From Linepithema humile (taxonomy: Eukaryota; Arthropoda; Insecta; Hymenoptera; Formicidae), in assembly GCF_040581485.1 (NCBI RefSeq), contig NC_090135.1, forward strand, positions 372,001-436,000: DNA of 64,000 bases, written 5' to 3'. Under the pieces are notes generated by a model. The model searched no databases. It was not told the origin of the DNA and saw nothing but the letters and a program-made list of their open reading frames with translations. Of this stretch, positions 10,658 to 22,560 are shown piece after piece (within the stretch, counting starts at the first letter, position 1; each line of letters begins with the position of its first letter). Made by a program: the position numbers and the translations under genes.

Positions 10658-12180
10658 ATACCGGAGCGGAAAACTATCGATATATATCAATATATATCTA
10701 ACAATAATCAATATATACCGGAGCGGGGAACAGTCGATATATATCGAACAATAATCGATATATACCGGAGCGGGGAACAGTCGATATATATTGAACAATA
10801 ATCGATATATAACGGAGCGGGAACAGTCAATATATATCGATATATATCGAACAATAATCGCTATATACCGGAGCGGAAAACAGTTGATATATATCGATAT
10901 ATATCGAACAATAATCGATTTATACCGCATCGGGGAACAGTCGGTAAATATTGATATATATCGAACAATAATCGATATATCCCGGAGCGGAGAACATTCA
11001 ATATATATAGAACAATAATCGATATATAACGAAGCGGGGAACAGTCGATATATATCGATATATATCGAACAATAATCGATATATACCGGAGCTGGAAACA
11101 GTCGATATATATCGAGATATATCGAACAAAAATCGATATATACCGGAGCGGAGTACAGTCGACATATATCGATATATATCAAACAATAATCGATATATTC
11201 CGAAGCGGGGAACAGTCGATGTATATCGATATATATCGAACAATAATCGATATATACCGGAGCGGGTAACAGTCGATATATATCAATATATATCGAACAA
11301 TAATCGATATATACCGGAGCGGGGAACAGTCAATATATATCGATATATATCAAACAATAATCGATATATACCGGAGCTGGAAGCAGTCGACATATATTGA
11401 TATATATCGAACAATAATCAATATATAACGGAGCGGAGTACAATCGATTACTATCGATATATATCGAACAATAATTGATATATACCGGAGCTGGAAACAG
11501 TCGACATATATCGATATATATCAAACAATAATCGATATATTCCGGAGCGGGAAACAGTCGATATATATTGATATATATCGAACAATAATCGATATATACC
11601 GGAGCGGAAAACAGTCGATATATATCGACATATATCAAACAATATTTGATATATATTGAACGGGGAACAGTCGATATATATCTATATTTATCGGACAATA
11701 ATCGATATATACCGGAGTGGGAAACAGTATATATATATATTGATATATATTAAACAATAATCGATATATACCGGAGCGTGACACAGTCGATATATATCGA
11801 TATATATCGAACAATAATCGATATATACCAAAGCGGGGAACAGTCAATATATATCAATATACATCGAACAGAAATCGATATATACCGGAGCGGGGAACAG
11901 TTGATATATATCGATATTAATCAAACAATATTAATATATACCGGAGTGGGGAACAGTCGATATATATCGAACAACAATCGTTATACACCGGAGCGGTAAA
12001 ACAATCGATATACGTCGATATATATCGAACAACAATCTTTATACACCGGAGCGTAAAGCAATCGATATAAGTCGATATATATCGAACAACAATCGTTATA
12101 CACCGGAGCGGGTAACAATTGACATACATCGATATATATCGAACAACATACGATATACACCGGAGCGGAAAACAATCGAC
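10658..12180. repeat. 57-bp satellite array, right block
   Basis: Same monomer as the left block. The segment 10720-11330 closely resembles 4350-4940 in the left block, including unusual variants (gcgggaacagtcaa, aacggagc, cggagaacattcaa). The array was therefore duplicated or rearranged as a block. Toward 12000 monomers become shorter and carry aacaatcgttatacaccgg variants. Confidence 0.92.
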
Positions 12181-13572
12181 ATATCGAAATGGAGAACAAT
12201 CGATATATCGAATTAGAGAACAATCGATATATTGAATAGAGAACAATCGATATATATTGAAATAGAGAACAATCGATATATTGAATAGAGAACAGTCGAT
12301 ATATCAAAATAGAGAACAATCGATATATCGAAATAGAGAACAATCGATATATAGAAATAGAGAACAATCGATATATCGAAATAGAGAACAATCGATATAT
12401 CGAAATAGAGAACAATCGATATGTCAAATAGAGAACAATCGATATATCGACATAGAGAACAATCGATATATCAAAATAAAGAACAATCGATATATCGAAA
12501 TAGAGAACAATCGATATATCAAAATAGAGAACAATCGATATATCGAAATAGAGAACAATCGATATATCGAAATAGAGAACAATCGATATATCGAAATAGA
12601 GAACAATCGATATGTCAAATAGAGAACAATCGATATATCGACATAGAGAACAATCGATATATCAAAATAAAGAACAATCGATATATCGAAATAGAGAACA
12701 ATCGGTATATGGAAATAGAGAACAATTAATACATTGAAATAGAGAACAATCGATACATCAAAATAGAGAAAAATCGATATGTCAAATAGAGAACAATCGA
12801 TATATCGACATAGAGAACAATCGATATATCAAAATAGAGAACAATCGATATATTGAAATAGAGAACAATCGATATATGGAAATAGAGAACAATCAATACA
12901 TCGAAATAGAGAACGATCGATACATCAAAATAGAGAAAAATCGATATATTAAAATAGAGAACAATCGATACATCGAAATAGAGAACAATAGATACATCAA
13001 AATAGAAAAAATCGATATATCGAAATAGAGAACAATTGATATATCGAAATAGAGAACAATAGATATATCAAAATAGAGAACAATCGATATATCGAAATAG
13101 AGAACAATCGATATATCGAAATAGAAAACAATCGTTTATTGAAATAGAGAACAATCGATATATCGAAATAGAGAACAATCAATATATTGAAATAGAGAAC
13201 AATCGGTATATTGAAATAGAAAACAATCAATATATCGAAATAGAGAACAATTGATATATCGAAATAATGAACAATCGATATATCGAAATAGAGAACAATC
13301 GATATATCGAAATAAAGAACAATCGATATATCGAAATAGAGAACAATCGATATATCAAAATAAAGAACAATCGATATATCGAATTAGAGAACAATCGATA
13401 TATCGAAATAGAGAACAATCGATATATCGAAATAAAGAACAATCGATATATCGAAATAGAGAACAATCGATATATCAAAATAAAGAACAATCGATATATC
13501 GAATTAGAGAACAATCGATATATCGAAATAGAGAACAATCGATATATCGAAATAAAGAACAATCGATATATG
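12181..13572. repeat. 24-bp satellite (aacaatcgatatatcgaaatagag)-type
   Basis: About 58 monomers of 23-24 bp. The core TCGATATATCGA is a perfect 12-bp palindrome, which explains why both strands show long lysine/arginine- or tyrosine-rich frames. Local higher-order copying is visible (for example the block at 13321-13440 repeated at 13441-13560). The core gaacaatcgatatatcg is shared with the 57-bp monomer, so the two satellites appear related. Confidence 0.93.
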
Positions 13573-13630
13573 GATAAGATTGAAAGGAGGAAAGTTATTA
13601 GAAGGTGACGTAGGAGGCGACGCAGTGGCG

Positions 13631-13790
13631 AGACATAGGCAAAACATCAGAGAAGATAAGAAGAGGAAGGCGACACAAAGACGAGACATAGGCAAAACAT
13701 CAGAGAAGTTAAGAAGAGGAAGGCGACACAAAGGCAAGACATAGGCAAAACATCAGAGAAGATAAGACGAGGAAAATTATTAGAAGATAA
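13631..13790. repeat. 53-bp tandem repeat, three units
   Basis: agacataggcaaaacatcag recurs at 13631, 13684 and 13737, followed by gagaagataagaagaggaaggcgacacaaag. Purine-rich on the plus strand. Confidence 0.85.
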
Positions 13791-14495
13791 TTTATCAGTA
13801 CCGATAAAGATAAGAGTAGAAGGATAAGATATGACAAGGAAAGTACTGATGAAGATAAGAGCATGCAGTCATCGGAGGCGGCACAAGTGCCCCTACCAGT
13901 AGCTCGCGCGATAGCGAGTTGCCTATGTAACTAATATCCAGATAAGGCGATAAAGCCCCTTCCAGTACATCTCCATCTGCTCATTAGAGAATTTCAACGA
14001 GGAGTAGGCGGAGACACACCCCATCATTGAGAAAGGGAACCAATCGTCTTGAGCCAGGCGCATCACCCCTCCACTGAACGAGTGTGCAAACGCCTATATA
14101 TACGCGTGCCCCGCACTTGCGGAGGCACTCGGGAAAAAATCAGTACAGTAAAGAAGTTGGACTTACGGTCCGTTTTAACCTCACTTTTAAACAAGTGTCA
14201 AAGTGAACAGTTGCACAAATTGATACTTTAAAATAAATCATAGAAAGACAGTACATACGCGGTATAGGCTAATAGCCAGTCTCGAGTCTCACAAGTTAAT
14301 AAAATTACAGAAAATTAAAGAATTATTATTTTTATATATAATAACCATTATTACGTTATCATCTATATTATTCTCATAATAAACTTTATAATCGAAGCAG
14401 TGTAAAGTTCTCCAACTATCCAATACTTACCCGACTCTTTACGAATTCCTTTTTACCTTTCTGTTGGAAGTGAGCACGTGTTTAGAGAATCTGTA
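13791..14495. other. Stretch without recognised gene
   Basis: Moderate GC to about 14230, then AT-rich. A TATA-like ctatatata at 14094 and an initiator-like TCAGT at 14140 lie 45 bases apart, wider than a normal insect core promoter. A retroelement LTR is possible but no partner copy is present. Confidence 0.3.
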
Positions 14496-14560
14496 GTGCG
14501 GTCAGCCGCACACGGCCTATCGAGACACAGATCTGTGGTATTTAGTGCGGTCAGCCGCAC
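14496..14560. repeat. Duplicated short hairpin gtgcggtcagccgcac
   Basis: Two identical copies (14496-14511 and 14545-14560) of a perfect 6-bp stem (gtgcgg/ccgcac) with a 4-base loop, each preceded by tta/gta and separated by 33 bases. Confidence 0.7.
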
Positions 14561-14863
14561 AATTATTAACGGATTACATCAACCAGCATTTTCTTTTGAT
14601 AATCTACTCCCATGCCTATTCATCCTTCAAATATATTAAGACTGACAAAACTACGAGAACATCATTGAAGATTCAGCAGAAATAAGGACCTTAAACTGGT
14701 AACAGATTCAAGTTTAGACATTACAAATAAAAAGATTGAAGTCGAGTCAGTACGCGATAGCAGTGTTAAAATTCTTTTGTTATCGCCAGCAGAGATAACG
14801 GTTACCGGTCGCTCCTTCATTCTCTATCCATTCTGCTTACTAAGCGTAGCCTTGAGCGAGACC

Positions 14864-15120
14864 GCGCAGTACAGTCAGTGTCAAAAGTTTCGACTGTGCG
14901 GTACAGTCCATGTTAAAAGTTTCGACTGTGCGGTACAGTCCGTGTCAAAAGTTTTGACTGTGTGGTACAGTCCATGTCAAAAGTTTCGACTGTGTGGTAC
15001 AGTCCATGTCAAAAGTTTTCAAGACCACACGGTACAGTCCATGTCAAAAGTTTCGACTGTGTGGTACAGTCCATGTTAAAAGTTTTCAAGACCACACAGT
15101 ACAGTCCATGTCAAAAGTTT
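14864..15120. repeat. 32-bp minisatellite
   Basis: About eight units built on gtacagtccatgtcaaaag followed by tttcgactgtgtg or tttcaagaccacac. The two tail types alternate in the right half. The unit resembles no known family. Confidence 0.8.
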
Positions 15121-17195
15121 TTCCATAATTTAAGGATGTCATTTATGTTCACTATAATAAATTGATCAAGGAAGAAAGAAGAAGAATAAATAAACGACAT
15201 TTACATTGCAGAACAAGAAATTTATTTATTATTCTAAAACGTAAAAATACACACAAATCCTGCTACAGGCCGACTGTGACGTTCAGACAGGTAACGGCAG
15301 CCCCGCGTCCTTGCAGTGACCTCTCGTGGAGCAAACCACGTCAATAAAACTGGTGGCAGCGGCTAATATATCCACATTAGTGGTCTTCGGGAAACAGGTA
15401 ACCATCGTTCAGACGACAAAGGCCTCTCGTTCCTGAAGATAGACAATAACGCGTTGGCACGAACCACCCGGAACGTGACAGCGGCGGACGTTAACACGTT
15501 CGTAACGAAGTTACGACGTAACAGTATGGATGTAATTCAGTTCGACACAGGTTGAAATATTTTAACCAAGTAAAATATTTATTCATAGTTATCACCGAAG
15601 TGATTATCACACACGCAATACATTATTGGTGTTACGCACTACGCGGTTGCTCGCGTCGCGTGAGGCCGATAATCTCGGTCCTCAGAATGATGTTTGGCTC
15701 ACTTCTTGCCGAAACATCCCGATTTTAATGTAAATACATTGTAACGGAGAGATCCGCAGTCTCGTGTTGCGGGTCTCGGAAGCAACTCCTTCCTTTCGGC
15801 TCGATCGTTTCCTTTTATATCCTCTGGCTACCGCTTTCCCCTTCCTTGGTGGCGCTCGCCAATCCGATTCCAGGTTTTCTGGTAGTTAGACTTCCGCCAA
15901 TCGGTGTAAAGGTCACCCGACAAAGACGCAAGTTGCTTACGCCGGCGGCGGCATCGAGCCATCAAAAGCACAATAGCCCATTCATACGTAGCGGTAAAAG
16001 TTTCGCGGTACCCGGTTAACATTGACCGACTGTTTTCATTTTCTTTGATAGCTTTTACCGCTGTCTGCGCTATCGTTCTTTTGATTCCTTATAAGGAATA
16101 TCAAATGCTACAGGCCGCTTGAGTATTTTTACTCGTATTGATAAATAAAATAATTTTTGCCTGTAGCCGCGGATGACAAACAAAATTATATTAATAATAA
16201 CGGAACATCCTTGTGACTCGCGTTTTACTTTTAACTAACATAAAATAATGAGTTCGCGAGTCTATAACAAACATAATGATTGTAAAAAATAAACTTAGCG
16301 TCTTGTTCTTCAAGACGCTTATCACGAGTCTTAAAACTGAGAAAAAAACTAATTAATTTTTGATATTATTATAATTTATGTTTAAACGCAAAACGGGGTA
16401 ATATTTACACTTACTGACTAAGAATTATTGTAAATGTAACGCTTTGTTACGTCCTGTTTAATTTTCCGCGGTTAATTCAACTGAGATTATAAAAAAATGG
16501 AGAGGGAAAAATAAATTGAAGGGAGACAGACTGCCTTGTAGTTAATAATAAAATTATTGTTAAAATATATATATATTTGTAGTGTCTAACTGTCAACAAG
16601 CGGGGCCGAGCGGAAACCTGTACGCTTAGTTAACGCGAAGGGCGCTATGAGAGGTCCCTTTTTAAATAGGACGCTAATCGCGCAGGGTGCTTGTAAAAAA
16701 TGAAGGGCCCTGGTTGATCCGGTGCGGACGTTGATCGCACAGGGTGATAATAGATAAAGAAGAACCCTGGTTGATCTGCCGCTAATATGGTAAAGTAAAT
16801 ATTTTTATTTTGAATTTATAATTATAAGAGTGGTAGCATGGCAGTTTACTAACGTTTATTAATAATCATTTTGATTATTTATTATTTTATTCTAGCGCGA
16901 AGGCGGTCATCGACTAGGAAGGACCCTTATTTACCGGATGCAGGCATTGATCGCACTGGCAAGTGTCGGTAAGGAAGGCTCCCGCGGAATGGCCGCTAGT
17001 GGGCGTAGGTAAGGTATAATAACCTATAAATGGGAACAAAATTATGATTTTTATTCATAGAGAATAAAATAATATATAAAAAAAAAAGAAAAGACATCGG
17101 TCAGAATACAGGAAATAGAGTTATTAGTCTACCAAGAAATAGTAATTATAGAAGGAACATAATAATATATGTAATTATATATATATATATATATA
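15121..17195. other. Stretch without recognised gene; two CAGGGT/ACCCTG hairpins
   Basis: No open frame looks real. TGGTGGCAGCGG at about 15351 resembles a retroelement primer-binding site but has no LTR partner. At 16683-16713 and 16738-16769 two related hairpins (cagggtg...ccctg and cagggt...accctg) sit in repeated gatcgcacaggg / ctggttgatc surroundings, about 55 bp apart. The right end is AT-rich with a TA run that serves as the Tc1 target. Confidence 0.4.
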
Positions 17196-17369
17196 CACTC
17201 ACCCGAAAAAAAAGCGGTACACTGAAAATGTGGGAAAAATTCATCAAATTTCAACTGACGATAACTTCGTAAATAATAAAGATAGAAAGTTCTATAAAAT
17301 ATGGAAATGAAGCTAAAAATCTCTACTTTAAGAATCAATTTATTTCAATGTTGCAAAATAAATTTATTG

Positions 17370-17774
17370 AAAATGGCGGATGACAAAGCGCGAGCATGCA
17401 AAATTGAAAAATAATGGTTCGAGTTTGCGACGGTGCACGGTATAAACAAAAAATTGTAGCTTATTGGGATCAAAAGCGTACGAAAGTACAGAGTCTCCTC
17501 TTTAAAATGCTTTTTTATGCATCTCGATACGATGATTTTTCGCCGAGAGATTCGCATTTGAAGAAAAAGGCAGATTCTTACTTCAAATGCGAATCTCTCA
17601 GCGAAAAATCATCGTATCGAGATGCATAAAAAAGCATTTTAAAGAGGAGACTCTGTACTTTCGTACGCTTTTGATCCCAATAAGCTACAATTTTTTGTTT
17701 ATACCGTGCACTGTCGCAAACTCGAACCATTATTTTTCAATTTCGCATGCTTTTGCTTTGTCATCCGCCATTTT
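17370..17774. repeat. Palindrome in the left Tc1 TIR (arms about 192 bp)
   Basis: Arm 17370-17563 (starting aaaatggcggatgac) pairs with 17581-17774 (ending gtcatccgccatttt) around a 17-base spacer. The right TIR has the matching palindrome (19511-19845, spacer near 19672-19688) but lacks the outer aaaatggcgg part on its inner side. A plus-strand 71-codon frame here is a by-product and repeats on the opposite strand in the right TIR. Confidence 0.88.
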
Positions 17775-18058
17775 GGAGAAAGTTATCACACATTATTGCG
17801 TTATGAATTTTCGAACACTAGACATCCAAACTTTTAAAATGGTTTTTAAAAAATCCTGCTAGCTGTATTACGTGCCGAGATATTCAATTTTGAACCAGAC
17901 CGAATTGCAAGAATAAGAATTCTGTGGTTATCAGCTCCGCGGTATTTTAAAACTCCAAACTCTCCTTACGGTTATAAGTGTCAATTCTGCTCTTGGCGTT
18001 ACCCAGGATCAACGGCGTGGACGTGGCAGAAATCTGATCCCGTGTGCACATGTTGGCA

Positions 18059-18061
18059 CGT

Positions 18062-18092
<31 letters not shown>

Positions 18093-18187
18093 CGTGCGTG
18101 TGTCTGTGCGTCCGTGTGTGTGTATGTGTGTGTGCGTGCGCGTGCGTGCGTGCGTGCGTGCGCGTGCATGCGTGTGTGTGCGCGTGC
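18059..18187. repeat. GT/GC-rich microsatellite
   Basis: Impure (GT)n with GC interruptions inside the transposon, between the left TIR and the transposase gene. It produces spurious Val/Cys or Thr/His frames. Confidence 0.9.
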
Positions 18188-18288
18188 ACCACTGGGATAA
18201 GGACCTCATGGCTCGTTAGATCCACGATATTTTACGACTCCAAACCCTCCCGGTGGTGCGTGTACAATTGTGTGTGCGCGCGCGTATA

Positions 18289-19308
18289 TTAATAATGGGT
18301 ATGACCTCCTCGTGCGCGTATTACCTCATTCATGCGACGAGGCATACTTCTTATTAGTGTTCTAATTTCAGTCTGCGTAATGTCATTCCACTCTATTTCA
18401 AGAACTCTTCGAAGTTCTGGCAATGACTGAGGAGCAGGTATATGATTTCGTACTTTTCTGTTAATATTGTCCCATAGGTGTTCAATGGGATTTAAATCTG
18501 GACTCATTGCTGGCCATTCGAGTCGATTTATGCCAACTTCATCGCAGAAATCAAGCACTTTTCTCGCAACGTGCGGTCGAGCATTGTCTTGCATAAACAA
18601 AAAGTCCTCTCCGATGAAGTGCGCATACGGAACAACGTACGGTATGAGTACGTCTTCCACGTATACATCTGCGTTCATGTTTGCGTCAAAAAAGTGGAGA
18701 TCTGTGTGAGCATTCGCAGAAATTCCTGCCCAAACCATTACAGAGCCACCATTGTAGCTAGGCCTCTCACTTACAGTACAGTCTGCAAATCGTTCTCCAA
18801 CGCGACGGTATACTCGTTCTCGTCCGTCTGAAGAATACAGACAAAAACGAGATTCGTCGCTAAAAAGAACGGTACTCCATTCTGCATATGTCCAGCCTGC
18901 ATGCTCGACAGCAAAATTGAGTCGAGTTACGCGATGGCGACGCATAAGCGAAGGTACATTTGCTGGCCTGCGCGGAAAAAGACCGTGTTCCGCTAATCTG
19001 TTTCGAATAGTGTCAACGGATACATTACATTCGCGGACATCTCTTAAATTGTTTCAAATTTGAACAGCCGTTCGATGTCTGTCTCTTAATGAATTTAAAA
19101 CAATAAATCGGTCATCGTTTTCATTCGTACAACGAGGACATCCCGAACCAGGTCTTCTTTGGACAGAATTAGTCTCCAAGTACCTAGCATAAGCACGTTG
19201 CACGGTTGACATTGATAAATCAAGTGCCTCAGCAACGTACCTTCGACTTCTCCCATCTTCAATTAACGCTACAACTTGAGCAGCTTTTTCAGGACTTATC
19301 GTCGCCAT
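18289..19308 (-). pseudogene. Tc1 transposase (DD34E) with one premature stop
   Basis: Reading the minus strand from ATG at 19308, the N-terminal part is a paired-type helix-turn-helix (SPEKAAQVVALIEDGRS, SMSTVQRAYARYLET). One TGA at 19054-19056 follows AVQI, in a position where CGA (Arg) would restore the frame; the same register then continues to 18289. The catalytic core is complete: FSDESRF, FMQDNARPH and SPDLNPIEHLWD, with exactly 34 residues between the second Asp and the Glu. About 340 codons in total is normal for Tc1. The copy looks young but cannot make full transposase without readthrough. Confidence 0.92.
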
Positions 19309-20057
19309 AATTGACCAATAATTTCAATGCGAAAAGATTAATTATTGTTTACTTTGACAAAGTCGTACGAATAAGTAACGCGTCTCGAAAGAAAAAGATC
19401 AAGAGAAATCAAGCACTCTTCTCGCAATGTGCGGTCGAGCATAAACAAAAAGTCAGGGCGGAGAAATCACAAAAGATCTGCAGACATCTCCTTCGGATGC
19501 AAAACAATTGATTGAAAAATAATGGTTCGAGTTTGCGACGGTGCACGGTATAAACAAAAAATTGTAGCTTATTGGGATCAAAAGCGTACGAAAGTACAGA
19601 GTCTCCTCTTTAAAATGCTTTTTTATGCATCTCGATACGATGATTTTTCGCTGAGAGATTCGCATTTGAAGTAAGAATCTGCCTTTTTCTTCAAATGCGA
19701 ATCTCTCGGCGAAAAATCATCGTATCGAGATGCATAAAAAAGCATTTTAAAGAGGAGACTCTGTACTTTCGTACGCTTTTGATCCCAATAAGCTACAATT
19801 TTTTGTTTATACCGTGCACCGTCGCAAACTCGAACCATTATTTTTCAATTTTGCATGCTCGCGCTTTGTCATCCGCCATTTTCAATAAATTTATTTTGCA
19901 ACATTGAAATAAATTGATTCTTAAAGTAGAGATTTTTAGCTTCATTTCCATATTTTATAGAACTTTCTATCTTTATTATTTACGAAGTTATCGTCAGTTG
20001 AAATTTGATGAATTTTTCCCACATTTTCAGTGTACCGCTTTTTTTTTCGGGTGAGTG

Positions 20058-20388
20058 TATATATATATGAGAAAAATGAATATAGCAATACAGCAGTATT
20101 CTTATAGATTAAAAAGAGAATATATTATTTATAACTAAACGCAGTAACTTATTGAAAAAAAATAAAAGAAATGTCATTGTAGAGTAGGCTTAATTATCTT
20201 ATATAAGATCCAAAATAAATGCTATCGCGATTTAACAATAAAAAAAAAGAAATTAACTTTATCACATTGATAAAGAAAGTATCGCATAGAAATTAACATA
20301 ATTAAAGATTAAACATAGTTAAGTGTATAAACAAAATACTTTGGTGAGAATGTATCACATTGTTAATGGAGTTCGACTTATTTATTTT
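20058..20388. other. AT-rich spacer
   Basis: No gene or structured element seen. Confidence 0.5.
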
Positions 20389-20874
20389 TCAGTCTATGGT
20401 TATCAATGGTGGCTGCGGAACTAGCCTGAGCTTAAGGAATACGACTTCGTTGTATATAATCCGTGGAAGAGCTTTTATAGTCTTTCGATCTAAAATAATT
20501 GTCGACGCTTGTGAAGAGGCGTCAGAGTCTCCTTCGTAATCAAACGCTTGAGACGGTGGTTTCTCCGTTTTGAGAATTAACTTCTGTTCAGAGACGGTGG
20601 GTTGCGGTCCAACCGTTAAATTTATAAAAGAATTCTCCTTATCAAGTGCTCTGAGCAATGACTCTTGGCCCAACTCGGACGTAAATTGTTCTAATTCCGA
20701 GATTATTGGAGGACTAAGCTGGATTTCAAGGTCTTCGTAGAGATTTAAATCCTCCTTTTCAACTGGTATGAGAAATTCCAGAATAGATCTTTGAGAAAAG
20801 TCGGGTTCAGATAGTAGCCCGTATCTTAGCCGTTTTAATTGCACGGCTTTACCCGAGCGTCGGGAACGCGACAT
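20389..20874 (-). CDS. Hypothetical protein, 161 codons
   Basis: A complete frame from ATG 20874 to TAA with a basic start (SRSRRSGKAVQLKRLRYG), an acidic centre (EDLNLYEDLEIQLSPP, FDYEGDSDASSQAS) and a hydrophobic C-terminus (NEVVFLKLRLVPQPPLITID). I recognise no domain, signal peptide or membrane segment. Its length is unusual for random frames in this AT-rich stretch and its composition is protein-like. It could be a small host gene, one exon of a larger gene, or a TE gag fragment. Candidate plus-strand microexons lie immediately to its right. Confidence 0.4.
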   Translation of the reverse strand: MSRSRRSGKAVQLKRLRYGLLSEPDFSQRSILEFLIPVEKEDLNLYEDLEIQLSPPIISELEQFTSELGQESLLRALDKENSFINLTVGPQPTVSEQKLILKTEKPPSQAFDYEGDSDASSQASTIILDRKTIKALPRIIYNEVVFLKLRLVPQPPLITID

Positions 20875-20983
20875 CTAAAGGTATCCATTATAATCAGTAA
20901 AAACATCTACGTTAATTAAATCGAATCTAATACCATTTGTTATTTGTTAATTTGTTAATACTTATTTCTTTTATTTGTTTCAG

Positions 20984-21206
20984 GAGCAGCCGGCGGACGT
21001 CCAACTAGAATCATCGAGGGAAAACGCGGACGAGGTAAGTACCGACTTAATTGTTATTAATTATATTTTAATCTTTATTGCTTTTGTTTCAGGTGTTATT
21101 ACGATGGAGTCGAAGGTAAGTATATTGTTTATGGATGATCATTAACCATTTATTATATCTGTTTCAGGTCCAATTCATCGGAGGATGATGATCAACCCGT
21201 TTGGAA
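20984..21206 (+). other. Candidate run of three microexons
   Basis: Three short segments are each bounded by a T-rich …tttcag acceptor and a gtaagt donor: 20984-21034 (51 bases), 21093-21115 (23) and 21168-21206 (39), with introns of 58 and 52 bases. Joined, they read open in one frame (EQPADVQLESSRENADE, VLLRWSRRSN, SSEDDDQPVW), an acidic polar linker-like sequence. The flanking exons were not found. Three perfect gtaagt donors in 180 bases is more than chance suggests, but expression is unproven. Confidence 0.35.
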
Positions 21207-21399
21207 GTAAGTATAAAGTAATAATGTAATAATGTTAATTAATAATGTTTTATTTATGTTGTTAATAAGTCAATTGATTGTTTAGAGAACCATTGTGAAG
21301 ATTATTAATAGCTGACTTTAGTTTGATTATTAGTTCCTTTGATTTTTCATTAATAAGTGTCTAGAGAAAATCTAGTGATTTCCTAGAGAGATTGGTTAT

Positions 21400-22560
21400 T
21401 AAGCAATATCTTTGTTATGCGACGTGAACTGGCCTCGGAATCACGCCAGATCCGAGGGAGCACGCCCAATGGAAATCGGTAGCTCGCGGTATCGGCAATA
21501 AATGCTCGATTCGGTAACTTACGGTATCGGAAGCAGATGCTCGATTCGGTAACTCGCGGTACTCCACGCTCGTCGGGAGCAAGGTAACTCGCGAAATCGG
21601 CAATAACTGCACGATTCGGTAACTCGCGGTACTCCACGCTCGTCGGGAGCAAGGTAACTCGCGAAATCGGCAATAACTGCACGATTCGGTAACTCGCGAT
21701 ACTCCACAAAATTCGGGAGCAAGGTAACTCACGCGATATCGGTAACCGGAAATGGGCGCCAGGTGCGAGTAATCGCACCGCGGTATCGGTAACTTTAACA
21801 GTTCACAAAATTGCTCGGCCGCTCCCCGCTCAGTATATGGCAGAGGGGCGCAGTTCTTTTACTTAACGTTAGATATCTGGAGTGAGAGGCTAACGCAAGG
21901 ATAACTCAATAATTAACAGTTAACAATGATGTATTTCAGTGATTTAGTTTACAAGGGTAAAGATGCTTAAACTATTCGGCCGGAGCCGATACGGCGGAAA
22001 TAGGTTGATACGATGGTAGGGCCTTTCGCCCTATAAATTCGGTAACAAGAATCGAGTTCGATGCCTACATCAAATCTCGGGAACGCGATTGCGATAATTC
22101 GCCGCTGATCCGACTATATACAGCCAACGAAGGACTTATGTTTTGATCATCTGATACGGCCGGTGAAGGGCCAAATAAATATACTCTAAGCGACGGTAAC
22201 CTAACGGCCAGAAATGAAATGCCGCGGAACGGCTATTTTTCGCGGGTTTTCCCGTTTCTCGCCGAGACGCTAACTTTACGGTAACCGCAATCTCGCGGAG
22301 AACGTTCCCGAACCAAAATCCGCCCGCGGACATTCACCCACGGTACTTCCGGTACGGTAGTAATGCGACAGAAAGACGGTAACAATCGGTAATTTCAAAA
22401 GAACGGTAACGGTAAAACGGTACGGTAACGAAACGAACGACAAACGAAACGGTAACGAGAAGAGACTGTCGGCACTTAATTCCCGCAAGTCGGAGAGACT
22501 TTTTACGCGATATCCGGAGCCGGCTGGACATGCGGTTATTGAGCGTAATTGAGCGCTCAC
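21400..22560. repeat. GGTAAC-rich zone with 70-bp tandem repeat
   Basis: A 70-bp unit (cggtaactcgcggtactccacgctcgtcgggagcaaggtaactcg…) repeats at 21549, 21619 and 21689. Around it, CGGTAAC/GGTAACG words recur dozens of times up to about 22560, including a dense cluster at 22376-22460. GC content is much higher than in the flanks. No coding potential is apparent. Confidence 0.75.

Larger units (their letters stand above)
17196..20057 (-). mobile_element. Tc1-type DNA transposon with long, self-palindromic TIRs
   Basis: The element is 2,862 bp, starts CACTCACCCG and ends CGGGTGAGTG, and is flanked by TA on both sides (17194-17195, 20058-20059) inside a TA repeat, the expected Tc1/mariner target. 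Terminal inverted repeats run 17196-17741 and 19511-20057, about 546 bp and nearly identical. Each TIR contains an internal inverted repeat. One minus-strand transposase gene lies between them, plus a GT microsatellite. Confidence 0.93.

Noticed and set aside
12281..13608. Frames of up to 113 codons on both strands
   Set aside because: They come from the 24-bp satellite with a palindromic core (QSIYRNRE / LFSISIYR repeats).
15351..15362. Primer-binding site of an LTR element (TGGTGGCAGCGG)
   Set aside because: No LTR pair or pol sequence lies near it.
17414..17629. 71-codon frame starting VRVCDGARYKQK
   Set aside because: It spans the palindrome centre of the TIR and appears again inverted in the other TIR; structure, not gene.
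18009..18225. His/Thr- or Val/Cys-rich protein frames
   Set aside because: They are produced by the GT microsatellite inside the Tc1 element.
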